This document shows, one piece after another, positions 42,974 through 54,895 of a stretch of 64,000 nucleotides of DNA. Position 1 is the first letter of the stretch; each line of letters opens with the position of its first letter. Position numbers and translations under genes: made by a program. The notes below the pieces were generated by a model. That model was not told the DNA's origin. It saw only the letters and a program-made list of their open reading frames with translations, and searched no databases. Source of the DNA: Dactylorhiza incarnata (lineage: Eukaryota > Streptophyta > Magnoliopsida > Asparagales > Orchidaceae); the NCBI GenBank assembly GCA_033032865.1, contig JAWHQI010000327.1:2369501-2433500 (forward strand), given 5' to 3'.

Positions 42974-44665
42974 GTGATGGCAAGGATTACTCGCACTCTG
43001 AATAAATGGGCTCCCGAGGAGCGCATAGACCTGGCCCCTGCCAAATCACGTGTAAGCAATGTTCCACATCTTGAGGGAGTTGCCGTCGCACCAGTAACCC
43101 AGCGAGACTTGGGAGCCGTGAATCCTCTTAACCCTATCATCGTCCAAGGAGGACGAAGGAGATGTTGCCCACCTTGACAATCCCACTGAAGATGAGTTGT
43201 CCGATGCAGCCAGCTCTATGCACCCACGCCTAGTAGAGCTCCCGAGGCACGCACAACTTAACTATTACCCAGTGGAAGCGAATGTCGGCCAGGACGATCA
43301 AAGACTCACTTATGAGGAGGTGAGAAATATGACTGAGGAAAAGTATGAGCACAGCGGGGACTGCACCGTGAACCCACGACGCCCCTTCCATCACAATTCC
43401 CCGTTGAATCCTCATGTTCTGGCGCACCCCGTTCCAAATGAGTTCAAGCTGCCTAACTTCAAGACTTTTGACGAGACGGATGACCACCTGGAGCATGTCA
43501 ACCACTTCATCATGCGCGACTACAATGCACCCGATCAACTCTTGTGTCAAGTGTTCCCGACAACTCTAAAGGGACAAGCACGCACCTAGTACCACTCCCT
43601 AAAGGAATGAGAGATAGACAACTTCGTAGAGCTCATGCAGTTCTTTACCAACCAACTTATAGCAAACCGCAGGATCATTAGGGACCCCTCTCACCTATCC
43701 GGGATCCACCAAAGTGAGGGAGAGACTCTGAAGGACATCTTCCTCCGCTTTACCACCGAAGCACGACAAATTCCAGGGGTGGACCCTATGCTTCTGCGTG
43801 AAGTTTTTATCGGAGGACTTCGCACAAGTGGATTCTACTCCGCACTTATGCGAGAAACAGTACCAAGCTATGCTGACCTCATACATCGGGTCGAGGCACA
43901 GATCGCGGAAGACAAGGCGATCGATGCTCACCGCTAGCAGTTCGAGGGGACCTCGAAAAGAAAAAGCGGACAGGAGCCGCCGCCACCAGCTCCTAGGTGT
44001 TGAGCATTGCGACAACCCCCGTAGGGATCAAGACCCTCACCAACACCTGAGCTACACCCCCCCCCCCCCCCCCCCCCTAAACACCACCTGCACGAACGCG
44101 CTCATGGTCACCCAGGACTCAGACATGCTTCACGGGCCCAAGCCGTTCATCCCAAACATGGGTGATCAAATGCAGTATTGTGACTACCATCGTAGACATG
44201 TACACAGCACCGAGGAGTGTGCCTGACTAAAGGAATAGATCGAACATCTCATTTGGCAAGGGCATCTCGGGAGATTCCTGCAAAACTGAGTGTCGAACCA
44301 GCCCGCGCCACCGCGGTCTGGAAGAGATAAGCCTCTTGCACACCAAGGGGCATAGGGGACAAACAGATGGTAGGGTAAGTGGAAACTATAGCTTGATCAT
44401 CCTTCTCCACCGCCCATGTCCTTTCTATCGCCCAAATAGAAGAAGATTATGACAACCAGAGGTTGCGACAGAGCGCCGCCATCAGCCTCGGGGATGAAGA
44501 TCTGGAGAGACTGCGCCTACTACACTAGGATTACCTCATCATCAGCGCATGAATTGGCGACCCCTACTTCAGGGTTGAACTGATATTGGTCGACATCGAG
44601 AGCTCGGTGGACGTCATATTCATGTCCCCTCACGTCAGGCAGGAAGCTCACCTGAGACACAACCC
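42974..44665 (+). pseudogene. Tat-like gag and protease remnant
   Basis: An opening frame (from about 42,978; MARITRTLNKW) shifts near 43,140 into the main frame (43,150-43,937). The capsid core reads LPNFKTFDETDDHLEHVNHF, KGQART, DNFVELMQFFTNQL, GETLKDIFLRFTTEAR and FIGGLRTSGFYSAL, with stops at 43,587, 43,608 and about 43,935. A C21 tract (44,057-44,077) follows. A Cys/His block, YCDYHRRHVHSTEEC (about 44,178-44,222), and a remnant of the next step (EHLIWQGHLGRFLQN) come next. Near 44,490-44,640 the protease-type phrase LVDIESSVDVIF remains, with the usual Asp-Ser-Gly lost. Clearly dead. Confidence 0.82.
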
Positions 44666-44699
44666 TCAAGTTACAACACCAAGTGAAAAGCTCAGAACT

Positions 44700-45640
44700 G
44701 GTAAGAGAGAACTCCAAACCCTCTACTCCCTCTGGTGAGAGCGGACTCCGGTCCCTCTACACCATATGGTAAGAGCGGACTCCGATCGCTCTATGCCTTC
44801 TGGTTAGAGCAGACTTCGGTCCCTCTACGCCCTCTAGTAAGAGCAGACTCTGGTCCCTCTATGCCATATGGTAAGAGCAAACTCGGGTCCCTCTATGCCC
44901 TCTGGTAAGAGCGGACTTCGGTCCCTCTGTGCCCTCTGGTACGAGCAGACTCCGGTTCCTCTACACCCTCTGGTAAGAGCAAACTTTGGTCCATCTACGC
45001 CCTCTGGTAAGAGCAGACTCTGGTCCCTCTATGCCTTATGGTAAGAGCAGACTCGGGTCCCTCTATGCCCTCTGGTAAGAGCGGACTTTGGTCCCTCTAC
45101 GCCCTTTGGTACGAGCGAACTCTGGTCTCTCCACGCCCTCTGGTACGAGCAGACTCCAGTCCTTATACGCCCTCTGGTATGAGCGGACTCCGGTCCCTCT
45201 ACGTCCTTTGGTAAGAGCAGACTCCGTTCCCTTTACGCCATATGGTAAGAGCAGACTCCGCTCCCTCTACGCCCTCTGGTAATAGTGGACTCTGGTCCCT
45301 CTACGGCCTCTGGTAAGAGCAGACTTCGGTCCCTCTACTCCCTCTAATAAGAGTGGACTCCAATCCCTCTACCCCATCTGGTAAGAGCGGGCTTTGGCCC
45401 CTCTACACCCTATGGTAAGAGCGGACTCTGGTCCATCTCCACCCTCTGATAAGAGAGGATCGACTCCGATCCCTCTCTTCCCTCTGGTAAGAGCAGACTC
45501 CGGTCCCTTTGCGCCCTCTAGTAATAGCGGACTACGGTCCCTCTATGCCCTATTGTAAGAGCGGAATATGACCCTTATATGCCCTCTTGTATGAGCAGAC
45601 TTTGGTACCTCTACGCCCTCCGGCAAGGGGAGACTGACGT
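44700..45640. repeat. 34-bp minisatellite, about 27 copies
   Basis: Units follow GAGCGGACTCCGGTCCCTCT with a second half ACGCCCTCTGGTAA, starting every 34 bp (for example 44,738 and 44,772). Copies differ at several positions, and a few near 45,460 are stretched. The short frames across it (45,088-45,282; 45,579-45,764) are repeat translations. Confidence 0.92.
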
Positions 45641-46297
45641 TCCTTTAAACCACACACAAGAGACAAACCCGCGCGACCAATCTTACGATAAAGTGAGAGC
45701 AACTTATGGGAATCAAGCAAAAAAGCAGCTCTATAATCTCAAAACGGTCATCAAGGCCGCATGATAAATAAAATTATACAACAGTGCTACACCCCGTCAA
45801 TCTCTACAAAATCAAAACAACAAGTAAAAATGATATGAGCCTCAAAGGCAGTACGAGTGCAATCAGGCTCGAGGATCACCCTTCGATGTCCACGTCGGGG
45901 TCGTCATCTTATGAAGCGTCATCCACTCCTAGAGTTGTCATATCACGCTCAAGCAACCTCCGTGCCAAGCGGAGGCCCTTGCCAAAACCTTGATGGAATG
46001 CAGCCTCGCTTTCGTCCACGAGGAGCTGTTCCAGCTCAATAGCCATCATCTTTACCCGAGCCTCCACCGAAACCCGTACTCCACCAGAAAGTCCATGGAT
46101 TCCTTGTACTGAATAACCGCGATCGCTATAATGCAAATCTTCATTTTCTAGCATAAAAAATTGTTATATTGTGCAACAAATAATTTGCGCCGCGCGCATT
46201 ATTTCACTCAAAAAATCTATCGGCTCAAGATTGACGTGTTCATAGGGAAAATTTCCGATCTCAATTCACGACCTGCAAAAATTGGGGTGGGGGAGCA
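45641..46297. other. Unassigned internal DNA before the 3' LTR
   Basis: A minus frame of 81 codons (46,154-45,909) and overlapping plus frames show no domain I can name. The purine tract at 46,283-46,296 ends this stretch. Confidence 0.5.
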
Positions 46298-46583
46298 TTT
46301 AATGTGGGTCCCCTAGAATGATTCGGGTTGAGCCAGTCTGGATTTTGACCAAGCTGCTAAAGCAAGACAATCTGACTGAGCACGACGCACACACACCCGC
46401 ACAACACACACTCCTAGCAGCCGCCCAAATGTGCAGGCCACACGCGCATGCACATCCCACACGTGTAGGACCCGCACGCGCGCGTGGACCGCAAGTGCAC
46501 GTGTAGGCCGCGTGCATGCTCAGGCCGCGCGCGCGTGCTTAGGCTGCACGCGCGCAAAGGTTGCGTGTGCACACACGCCATGC

Positions 46584-46626
<43 letters not shown>

Positions 46627-47379
46627 CACGCATGTTGGCCTTCCACTACCGATGTTCGCCAGCACCGCCTGCCATTGACAAACCTTCCCGAGCCGCCTGG
46701 TGGGTATGCCTGTCATTTTCCAGAAAGTGGTGATCCAGGTGACCAGAATCACACAGCCTCATTCATCTGTTCAAATCCAATGACGACGCAATTACCAAGG
46801 TGCCCCTCAGAAAAACTATAAAAAGGCCCATAAGATTTCATTTGAATACAAGCGACCACGAAGAGAGAAAAGTGCTCTGAAAGTTTTCCCATGAAGACTT
46901 GGAACTCTGAAGGTTTTAGGCGAAGACTTGAAGTTCTCTTGCACTCTGGCTCAAGCGATCACTTTGATCAAGTGCCCGCTCAAGGGCCTTCTTCCATGTC
47001 TTCTAAAGTGTGGACTTAGATTTCCATTACGCCTTCTCTAGCGACTTGTCCAGCACGTGCTCCAGCGCCTGCTTTCTAATCCGCTCCTACGAGCGCCAAG
47101 AAAGACTTTGCTTCTAATTTATTTTCAAGTACTTGTAACTGGAGCGGTGGTCTGTCACCCTCTCAAATATTCTAGCACTTGTAATCTCATGAAGCAAACT
47201 AGTGGAATTGGTCGGAACCGAACCGACCCCATGTTTTTTTTCCTTTTTGTATTTTTGCATGTAAAACGTCTTGCCGTCTATGTTGTTGTTTCTCTTTTAA
47301 CTGTTTGCGCGCTTGGCTCACTCTCGAGTTAAGATGGTTCGATTCTCCGGACCGGGAGAGCGTTAAGTGACCCGCAATA
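46298..47379 (+). mobile_element. 3' LTR of the Tat-like element
   Basis: Same order of blocks as 41,950-42,882, including TATAAAAAGG near 46,817 and the GACCCGCAATA end. It is longer because of a C41 tract (46,585-46,625) and a CGCGCG-rich expansion before it. Frames of 60-112 codons here are by-products. Confidence 0.8.
46585..46625. repeat. Poly-C tract, 41 nt
   Basis: Longest homopolymer in the window, inside the 3' LTR. The matching position in the 5' LTR (about 42,130) reads GCCCCCACCC, so the tract expanded after the LTRs were made or was mis-assembled. Confidence 0.95.
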
Positions 47380-48999
47380 GTCCTCATAAAAGTCTCTAAG
47401 TAAAGTCTCACTACCCCTGCATGAATATAGGATGTCATATGATAGTTTCACACACCGCATCACGCTTAGAAACATGAACCTTCCTATGCACAACATCTCT
47501 CGCTTTTTTAAATTCGAGGAAAAAAACAAAATTTAAACTCAGAAGCAAATCTCACAATTAAAAAATTGTATAAGTGAGATTGCATCGTCCCACTTATCCA
47601 CTCTCCCTCTACAATTTCCTCCTCCATCAGCGTAATTGGTTGGAAGTGGAGCAAAGAACTTGGTGTGTTTTTCTTTGTGCTTGGTATCGTCGATCGACAG
47701 TCCAATAGTGTCACAGCTGCACACTATCCTTTGGAGGGCTAGCAATGGAGGTACTGCCGTGACCGCACTGGGGGCCTTATGCATTGTGTGTGTGTGTACA
47801 TACATCGAACTGTTCGGTTCGGTTCAAATTCGATTTGGTTGGCTCGGTTCGGGTTGGTTTGGTCAGATTTTATGTGCACACCCATACTTCTTTCACCATC
47901 CAAATCACATGCATGTAATTGTTTTGCTTACTAAATTCAAGACTTGCCACCAATTTATCACTCACATCTGAATTAACCGGGGGTTCAGGAATTACCAACA
48001 CAATAGGATTGGATTAATCATTCAGCAAATTTATGTCATCCACTTGCACGGGGATAGTAGGTGATTCAACATTGCTAATAAGCAGAAGCTTGGTTGTTTC
48101 ATTTGTTGAGTTTCAAGGGCATCAAATGCGGAAAAGAAATATAGAAAACCCTCGACCGGATCCATGTGAAACACACTAAATCAAGAATACAGTTTAATTT
48201 GTAAACGTGCATTGAAATCAAATTTCGAGAAAAATAACTGGCAGAATAGTATCCGCGCCTCTAGAGGTATCCACACGAATGCCGGAAACACCGCACAGTC
48301 TGTCCAGCAAACTCGGGGCTGAAAGATGATCGCTTTTTCTATCCTTTAAAATTCTAGTTCGAATTTGATAAACATGTGTTCTTGGTGGTTTTACGGTATA
48401 AAGAACTCTGAAAGAGGCATTCGTTCTTTAGGATAAGTTGGCATATTTATAGACACAAACTCGTACGAAAAATTTGTGGTGCACACGCCCTTGGCACATG
48501 AGCGTGTGCCTCATACGCGTGTCCCAAAAGCCGCATCACTGCATGCAAGCATGACTCCTAGTGTATCTGGAACGGAAAAACCGTACACATATGTCCTTAG
48601 CACGCGGGTGTGTGCCTCAGGCATGCGCCTTCGAAAGTCACGTCTTTTGGTTCATAACCGCTGCCAACTATTATCCCGTCATATTGAGCACATACACCCT
48701 TGGCACACGAGCGCATGCCTCAGGTCGTATGCCTCAAATACCATACAACATATCATATATGCTCATTCAGAAATTGGTTTCATAAACCAACACGATCAAA
48801 CACTCCAATTCCTGCATGTTCTTATGTGCGACCCTTTATGCACGTATTACACGGGCAGAGAAAGTCTACTGGGTTGACAGTAAGACTAATTTCTTGACTA
48901 CTTCTAGACATAAGATTCCAATATCATTAACAGAGCATTTTTGAGAATTCCTACAACAGTAGCATCCTCTTTGGTTATAGATAATTTCCTTTTACAATC
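47380..48999. other. Intergenic repeat debris
   Basis: A GT-rich patch followed by GTTCGGTTCGGTT and ending GTGCACACCC (about 47,785-47,885) looks like a decayed hAT-type MITE. Three diverged copies of a CCTTGGCACACGAGCG...GTGCCTCA phrase lie at about 48,487, 48,598 and 48,693, spaced roughly 100-113 bp. No frame shows a domain; the 133-codon one at 48,476 follows these repeats. Confidence 0.45.
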
Positions 49000-49935
49000 T
49001 GTTAAACCCAGAAACCACGATTCAAGAGGAATTCGGATCTATTGGGTGTACCTTGCTTTTACTTCTCCTGAATTGAAATGCTAGGTCAGACACTCGAAGC
49101 AAAAAACCTCAATCACAAGGGTGGATAACTAGAAACATACACCGCAAGATACAGCGAGGAGGTCCCACCACAAACCCGGAAGATCAAAGAGAGCTTCCCC
49201 TCCCAAGCCAATGCTAAGTTGGGCACCATGGAGGGCACTTGAGAGCCCAACTGTCAGCCAGAAAACCACATCAAACAGAGTGGTGGAGCTCTCACCAACT
49301 AGAAACAGCCTAAGGAGAGAGGAGGCCAAAGTGTCGTCCTCTCCAAAGGTGCCCTTGGGGGTTTATTTATAATTTTCTTAGAATGGTCTGCGGATAACAG
49401 AATCTAGCTTTTGGTTTTACTAAATGCAGCCCAAATTGGTCAGCCAACACCGGAATCCCACTATTTGGAATGGCTAAGTGCAATCCAAAATGGGATTTCC
49501 TAGAAAAAGGGCTGCCCTATGGGGGCGAGTCCGCGCCACTTGAGGCTGCCTGGGGGTGGCGAGTACCCGATGTGGCTGGGTGCTCGCCACTTGCCCCAAA
49601 CCAGGGGCTGGTGTGAGCTATCAGGGGTGCACTCGCATATCGACTACAAGTCTAGCCGATCGGCTAAAAGCCTAGCCTATCTGCTAGAAGCGAGTCGACT
49701 CGCCTGAGCTTAGTGCCTCACGATAACGATAATGATGTCGGTAGGCGAGTATTGCCCCTTCTACCTGCTGGTTTTGATGAGCCCACTCGACAAGTACGGG
49801 GTTGTACACAATCTCTACTCTTTGCGAGTTTGCCTCAAGCTCGGAAAGATAAGTCAACCCCAAGCATTTGGCGAGTGTCTTGATTAGAGAGAATCTTTTA
49901 GTGGGACCAACCGAGGTTATATATATCAAGGGGGG
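49000..49935 (-). mobile_element. LTR copy (3' side of the minus element)
   Basis: Begins TGTTAAACCCAG (minus end TTTAACA). It shares AAGAGAGAGGAGGCCAAAG-like and GATGGATAACTAGAA-like phrases with 55,702-56,120. On minus, ATTATAAATAAACCCCC (about 49,358-49,374) is a good TATA box. Right boundary uncertain. Confidence 0.6.
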
Positions 49936-51243
49936 ATGGGGAGGCCATCCCAAGGACCTCTCTCCGCCTCCTCCCATTGCTTCCTACTAGTCGATCGCTT
50001 TCTCTCCATCATGCAGCCCTCAAAAGATATTCTAGCTTGCCTCACTGCCCTTAAGGAAAATAATGAGGCGGTCTCTTCTGGGCTCATGGCCTTAGTCTCC
50101 GAGCACTCCTCAGGCACACCTCAGAGGCACGTAGAAAAAAGAGTCACCAAGAAGGTGAGGAGCGAGTATCTAGGAGGGGCGATGACTCCGCCAGGGCTGC
50201 AACAACAACCCAGATTCAGCCTGGGTCTCGAGGCATCCGATCAGGTGCGAGTCCCCTTTTGCCTCTACTTGCTCAAAATTTCTTTATAATGTACTATCAT
50301 TTAAAAACTACAGGTCTCGCAACCCAACCTCTCCACCATGGAAGACGACATGGGAGGCCGGGCGGACGACGAACAGGAGGGCGCGAGAACTCAGGTGAAC
50401 CCTGACACTCTCCCCCAGGTTCCTGATGAGTAACCATCTTTCCCCTCAAGAGAAACTCGTGCCTTATAAGTACATTTAACTCTGTGTTTACTTTCGCAGT
50501 ACCCTCTTTTATCGATCTCTCCCCGACTCCCCCACCGCCGAAGTCGCCTACTCGCGACCTGGCCCTAGAGCTTGCCAATACAGATCTCACCCCGACGAAC
50601 AATCCCCCCAACCTCATCGTGGCCCCCGTGACGCAGGGCCCGGACAAGTATCTCCCACGAGTGGGTTCAGGGAAGTCCCCGGTACTCCCCATGTCCAACC
50701 CTTTCGGTGGGAAGACGATTCTACCACCCAGCCGTCGCCACGAGCCCTCTCCCCATCGCGAGGGGAAGGATATTGAGACTTCGTATGGTAAGTGAATGCA
50801 CTCGCCCCTTTCTTTCTCAGTTTCTAACTCCACGCTAAACTTTCGCCTTTATTATCCGATCCTAACATCTCGATAGCTGACGAATCGAGTAATGCAGGAA
50901 TTTACTCGGCACCACCCTCCCCAGACATGATTGACAAGTACCTGGGCGACCCCTCCAACACTGCCGAGCTGAAAAGTCGAATGGCTAGGGTGCTACGGAA
51001 GCATGTATACATGCTTTACAAGCTCCACGAGGAGAGGGATTTGGGCGAGAATGACCCTTTCCCTCGCATCCTCGCCCTAGAGTAGCGAATGGAAGCTCTG
51101 GAGGGGGATTGCACGCTACTCGCGGGGGAGGTGCAGAATATCGCGGGAGGCAACACGACGTCTTTGGAGGACCACCGCAAGAGGATCGAAAACTGCGTGC
51201 GCATCCTGCAAAAGTCATTGCGGTCCATGAGTATGCCACCGTG
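49917..51243 (+). pseudogene. Opposite-strand gene a: spliced, unassigned
   Basis: A TATA box (TATATATAT, 49,918-49,926) lies about 90 bp before ATG 50,011 (MQPSKDILACLTALKENNE). Exon 1 ends at a CAG/GTGCGA donor (50,244) and continues in frame after TACAG (50,313) into VSQPNLSTMEDDMGGRADDEQ. Later exons start after TTTCGCAG (50,499; FIDLSPTPPPPKSP...) and end at TATG/GTAAGT (50,787). A further exon starts near 50,880 (DESSNAGIYSAPPSPDMIDKYLG). That exon has one stop (about 51,082) before a helical stretch with an MEALEGD...RKRIENC pattern. No named domain is seen. The negatively charged, proline-rich and coiled-coil layout suits the accessory proteins of Tat-type elements. Intron calls rest on splice consensus and frame continuity. 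Confidence 0.5.
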
Positions 51244-51620
51244 AGGCGAGGTCCAAGGGTGCGGACGCAGGGTCAGGGTGTCTGGAGATGTCAACCTCAG
51301 TGACTCTGCTTGCAGCCGCTTATCTTTTCTTCTAGAATGCTGGAATGTTTCTTTTTCTTTTGTCATAACTGCATCCTGAATGATTTATTCTTTCTAGTGT
51401 GCTTAACCCCAACTCACGGGCATTTATGCTTCTTATTAGATAGGGCTCGCATATTGCATTCTGTTGTTCTTTTCAATATGTGATACCTAGTTTTGGTTGA
51501 TGGGGATGCATATGCTCGCCTCTTAGGGGCGAGTCGGAGGGACTCACGGTGCGGGTAGGAGCGAGGGGGTTGGGGGCGAGTGGGTTACGCTGATGATTAT
51601 GACACCTCCACCACTTTTTC

Positions 51621-53520
51621 CTATAAATACCCCTCCCCCTTTCTTTTACCTACCACATTAACTGCATCCCCCAGCCTTTACCTTCTTCCTCATTGCACTT
51701 GCAACTTCCACTCTCTCATCCGTCTCGCAATGGCTGGCGACGTCAAGTATTTAGATGGGCGTGGTATTTGCGTGCAGAACTTCTCCGACCACTACTTCCC
51801 TGGCGGGAAGGAGCCGGAGAAGTATCTTCTTGCCTTTGAGGCCACTCTCCTACTGACTGGGTATATTGCTCGTTGTCCAGGTAAAGGAGAGGCCATCAAC
51901 ACCTTCCATCCGGATGAGCTCGCCTTCCCACTATCTCATTTTGATGTCGGGATTCGCCATGCTGGTCGCTTTTGCATGCTATCTGTGAGAGGACAGGATC
52001 GAATTTAACCTTACGGTCTTCCGCAAGCTGTTCATCAACCAGGCGATCACAGACGGAGTCACTTATTTAACAGATTCACTACTAAAGGTCTGCGAGACCT
52101 CCAACAAGGTCCATCATTGGAACGACATGTTCCTCTTCGTCAAGGGGGACTTCGGCAACATCCAGTACTCGTTGGTCCAAAAAGGCGAATCGGTCTACCG
52201 CACCCCTCGCGTGGACCGCGAGGCGGCGGAGTTCTATAAGTTCTTCACCGAGAAGAACTTCGAGGTTGCCTACTTGCGGCGGTGCCTCGACTCGCTCCCC
52301 CCATGTGCTTCGACTCTCTTAACTTCGTTATTTCTTTTACTTGTCCTCTTTAAGGGCTTTAACTTATGCTTTTAATTTTTGTTGCAGACGAGTGTCAGAT
52401 CCAAATGAACCAGCCATATGTGGGTGGGGCGAAGCCAACCTCCTAGCTCGACCTCGCGAAGGCTGTCGCGGCTTCCTGTGGCGGCGACCTAGATGAGTTT
52501 GCACCCAGCAGCGGCAAGGGGAAGAGGTTCCTGGTGGACCTTGCCCCCTGCACCGACTTGTGGAAGAAGAAAAAGAAAACCGTGGCAAAGAAGAAGAAGA
52601 CCGCTGCGCCGAGCGGCCCGGAGCCCTTGACCAGGAAAGCTGCATGGGAGAGCGAGACGGTGATGCCAGAATCATACCCTAACTTCGGTTTGGGGCAGAG
52701 GCCCCTAGATAGCATGGGAGACTCTCTGCTCGCCTGGGATGACAAGGTGAACAGTATCTCCATCTCCTCCCTCCTTCCCTCCTGGGTCGAGCACGACCAA
52801 TCCGACGTGGATTCATACGCCCTTACCTATGGGATGTATGGGAGGGAGGATGCGGACACCTATGAGAAAGAGACCATGTGAGATCTCGCATATGAGAGCT
52901 CACGAGCCCACTTGCGCGTCGCTGAACTCTCCCATATGGTATCACGCCACGACCTGAGCTTTAGCAAGAAGTATTTCACCGTCGAGGCCAAGAGGAAGCT
53001 GGCCGAGGAGCGAGCCGAATACCTCAAGATGCGGCTTGGAGTCTCCAAGAGGCTCCTCACGAAGGCCTCCAGTGACGTGGTAAGTTCTATTCCCTTAGAT
53101 GAATTTTGATTTCTTTTTCATTCAGCCTTCTCACGCGAGTTCATCACATGATGCCGAGACGAGGGCCCAAGTGACGACACAGATTGGCAAGCTAGAGGTG
53201 GAGGTGGAGGTGGAGGGCTTTAAGGAGAAGGTGCAAGCAGCAGAGCGTGTCGATCCCACCTCCAAGGGCGCAAAACTGCTGTAGTTCACGCCGCGTGAGG
53301 CCAAAGCCACTCGCAGGACCTTGGTTGACAAGTCCACCGAGAACACTCTCGTGATGCTACACAACCTCGACGCTTTGAGGGCGGGGTGGGAGTACGTCAC
53401 TGCTGAAATGCTCATTCTGGCGCTCTACCTTCCCGAGCCCTCGACGAGCATGATTACTCGCCTGCTGATGATGAAGATGGCGAGCAGGGCCAGTCTCCCA
53501 AGGACTCGCCAGCTTCGTAG
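51621..53520 (+). pseudogene. Opposite-strand gene b: Transposase_28-like ('putative gypsy type transposon'), spliced, decayed
   Basis: A TATA box (CTATAAATACCCC, 51,621-51,633) precedes ATG 51,730 (MAGDVKYLDGRG). The first part (to about 51,990) and, after a one-frame change near 51,990, the stretch to about 52,300 resemble the PF04195 group. Key phrases are FPLSHFDVGI, LTVFRKLFINQAITDGVTYL, KVHHWNDMFLFVKGDFG and the ending FEVAYLRRCLDSLPP. An exon starts after GTTGCAG (52,388), has a stop near 52,446, and carries a lysine-rich block (KKKKKTVAKKKK). It runs past a TGA at 52,879 into a coiled-coil stretch ending at GACGTG/GTAAGT (53,079). The next exon starts at 53,126 (SHASSSHDAETRAQVTTQIGKLEVEVEVE), with a stop at 53,282. 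The family match is from memory and moderate. Confidence 0.55.
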
Positions 53521-54176
53521 TTTAGGGCTTTTCTTCTTTCCTTTTTTACTTTTCAATGTCCTCTTGATATGTATGGGCAAGTCCCCAAAACTTGTAACCA
53601 TAATGAATTATCAATGAAAATTTTCTAAGTCTTTTTTGTTTCCACCTTATTTATTGTTATTGGCAACTCGATTTAATTTCACGAGCTCGCCGAGTGTCGA
53701 CATTAAAGGCTAAACACTATGTTGGGCCGCCCGACTCGCCTCATCGTAGCTTGTGAGAACTCGGTCTAGCAACCCCGGTGCGCCCGCAACCCTTTAACGA
53801 AATGACCAATGCATTACCAATGCACTCAACCCGTTGTGGGGTGTTAAACTTACGGAGACTTCGACACTGGTAGCACCCCTCAACCCGACAAATATTCGAG
53901 CTTGGGTATTGGTGCTCGCACTCATAAGGAGGGATATTATTCTTTCCTGCACACCCTTTCCGTGGGTTGCATACTTCACGAGACCATCGCGACCTAGAGT
54001 GGCGAGTGGAAAGAGTGCGTGACCGGGGCGAGACCGACTATGCTCACACCCTACGCCTATTTTGTCGCTTTCTATCGTTCATACATTTACTGTCACAAAT
54101 GTTGGTACTCTTCAAGGGCCTCTCAATTACTTATCCTTTATCCAACCAAATCCACTCTTTTCTCCTGCCATACTTG
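53521..54176. other. Downstream flank of gene b
   Basis: Contains AATGAATTATCAATGAAAATTT about 80 bp after the last exon, a plausible poly(A) region. Frames at 53,794-54,179 show no domain. Confidence 0.5.
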
Positions 54177-54895
54177 TGATTGGCCTACCCTGCCAGCTTA
54201 TGAGAGCCCGGTCAGCGGAATCTTCTCAGGGGCTCATTTCAAAAACAACTTTCTTCATACCTGCCTCCGTAGTGATCAATCTGCCCTGTCGGCTTGTAAG
54301 AGTCCGTCAGTGGAATCTTCTTAGGGGATCTTTTCAAAAACAACTTTCTTCCTACCCGCCACCCAAGTGATCAACCTGCTCTACCAGCTTATGAGAGCCC
54401 GGTCAGCGGAATCTTCTCAGGTGATCCTTTCAAAAATAGTTTTCTACCTACCCACCACCCGAGTGATCAACCTGCCCTACCGGCTTGTGAGAGCTCGGTC
54501 AGCAGAATCTTCTCAAGGGCTCTTTTCAAAAACAACATTCTTCCTACCCGCCACCCGAGTGATCAACCTGTCATACCGGCTTATGAGAGCCCGGTCAGCG
54601 AAATATAATCAGGGTATCTTTTCAAAATCAACTTTCTTCCTACCTGTCACCCCAGTGATCAACCTGCCCTGCCAGCTTGTGAGAGCCTGGTCAGCAGAAT
54701 TTTCTCATGGGCTCCTTTCAAAAATAACTTTCTTCCTACTTGCCACCCGAGTGATCAACCTGCCCTGCCGGCTTCTGACAGATCGGTCAGCAGAATCTTC
54801 TCAGGGGCTCTTTTCAAAAACAACTTTCTTCCTACCTGCCTCCCGAGTGATCAACATGCCCTACCGGCTTGTGAGAGCCATAACCCGAGGGTGAA
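54177..54895. repeat. 96-bp minisatellite, about eight copies
   Basis: TGATCAACCTGCCCTACCGG recurs at 54,368, 54,464, 54,560, 54,656, 54,752 and 54,848, each 96 bp apart, with two more upstream (about 54,177 and 54,272). Each unit also has GAGAGCCCGGTCAGCGGAAT and TTTTCAAAAACAACTTTCTT. Because 96 is divisible by three, a frame (54,367-54,894) stays open as a 32-residue repeat. Confidence 0.93.

Larger units (their letters stand above)
41950..47379 (+). mobile_element. Tat-like Ty3/Gypsy element lacking pol
   Basis: Two related long repeats (about 41,950-42,882 and 46,298-47,379) flank a degenerate plus-strand gag and protease remnant, a 34-bp minisatellite and unassigned DNA. There is a decayed primer site after the first repeat and a purine tract (TTGGGGTGGGGGAG, 46,283-46,296) before the second. 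Reverse transcriptase, RNase H and integrase are absent. Gag wording and the primer position fit the Tat/Ogre/Retand group. Confidence 0.8.

Noticed and set aside
44700..45640. CRISPR-like array
   Set aside because: The 34-bp units are directly adjacent without spacers, in a plant retroelement.
48001..48480. Possible pararetrovirus-like or LTR fragment
   Set aside because: No coding motif, and no matching second copy in the window; left as unassigned debris.
50297..50833. Minus frame of 178 codons
   Set aside because: It is antisense to the spliced plus-strand unit, whose frame, proline-rich exon and splice sites explain the open stretch better.
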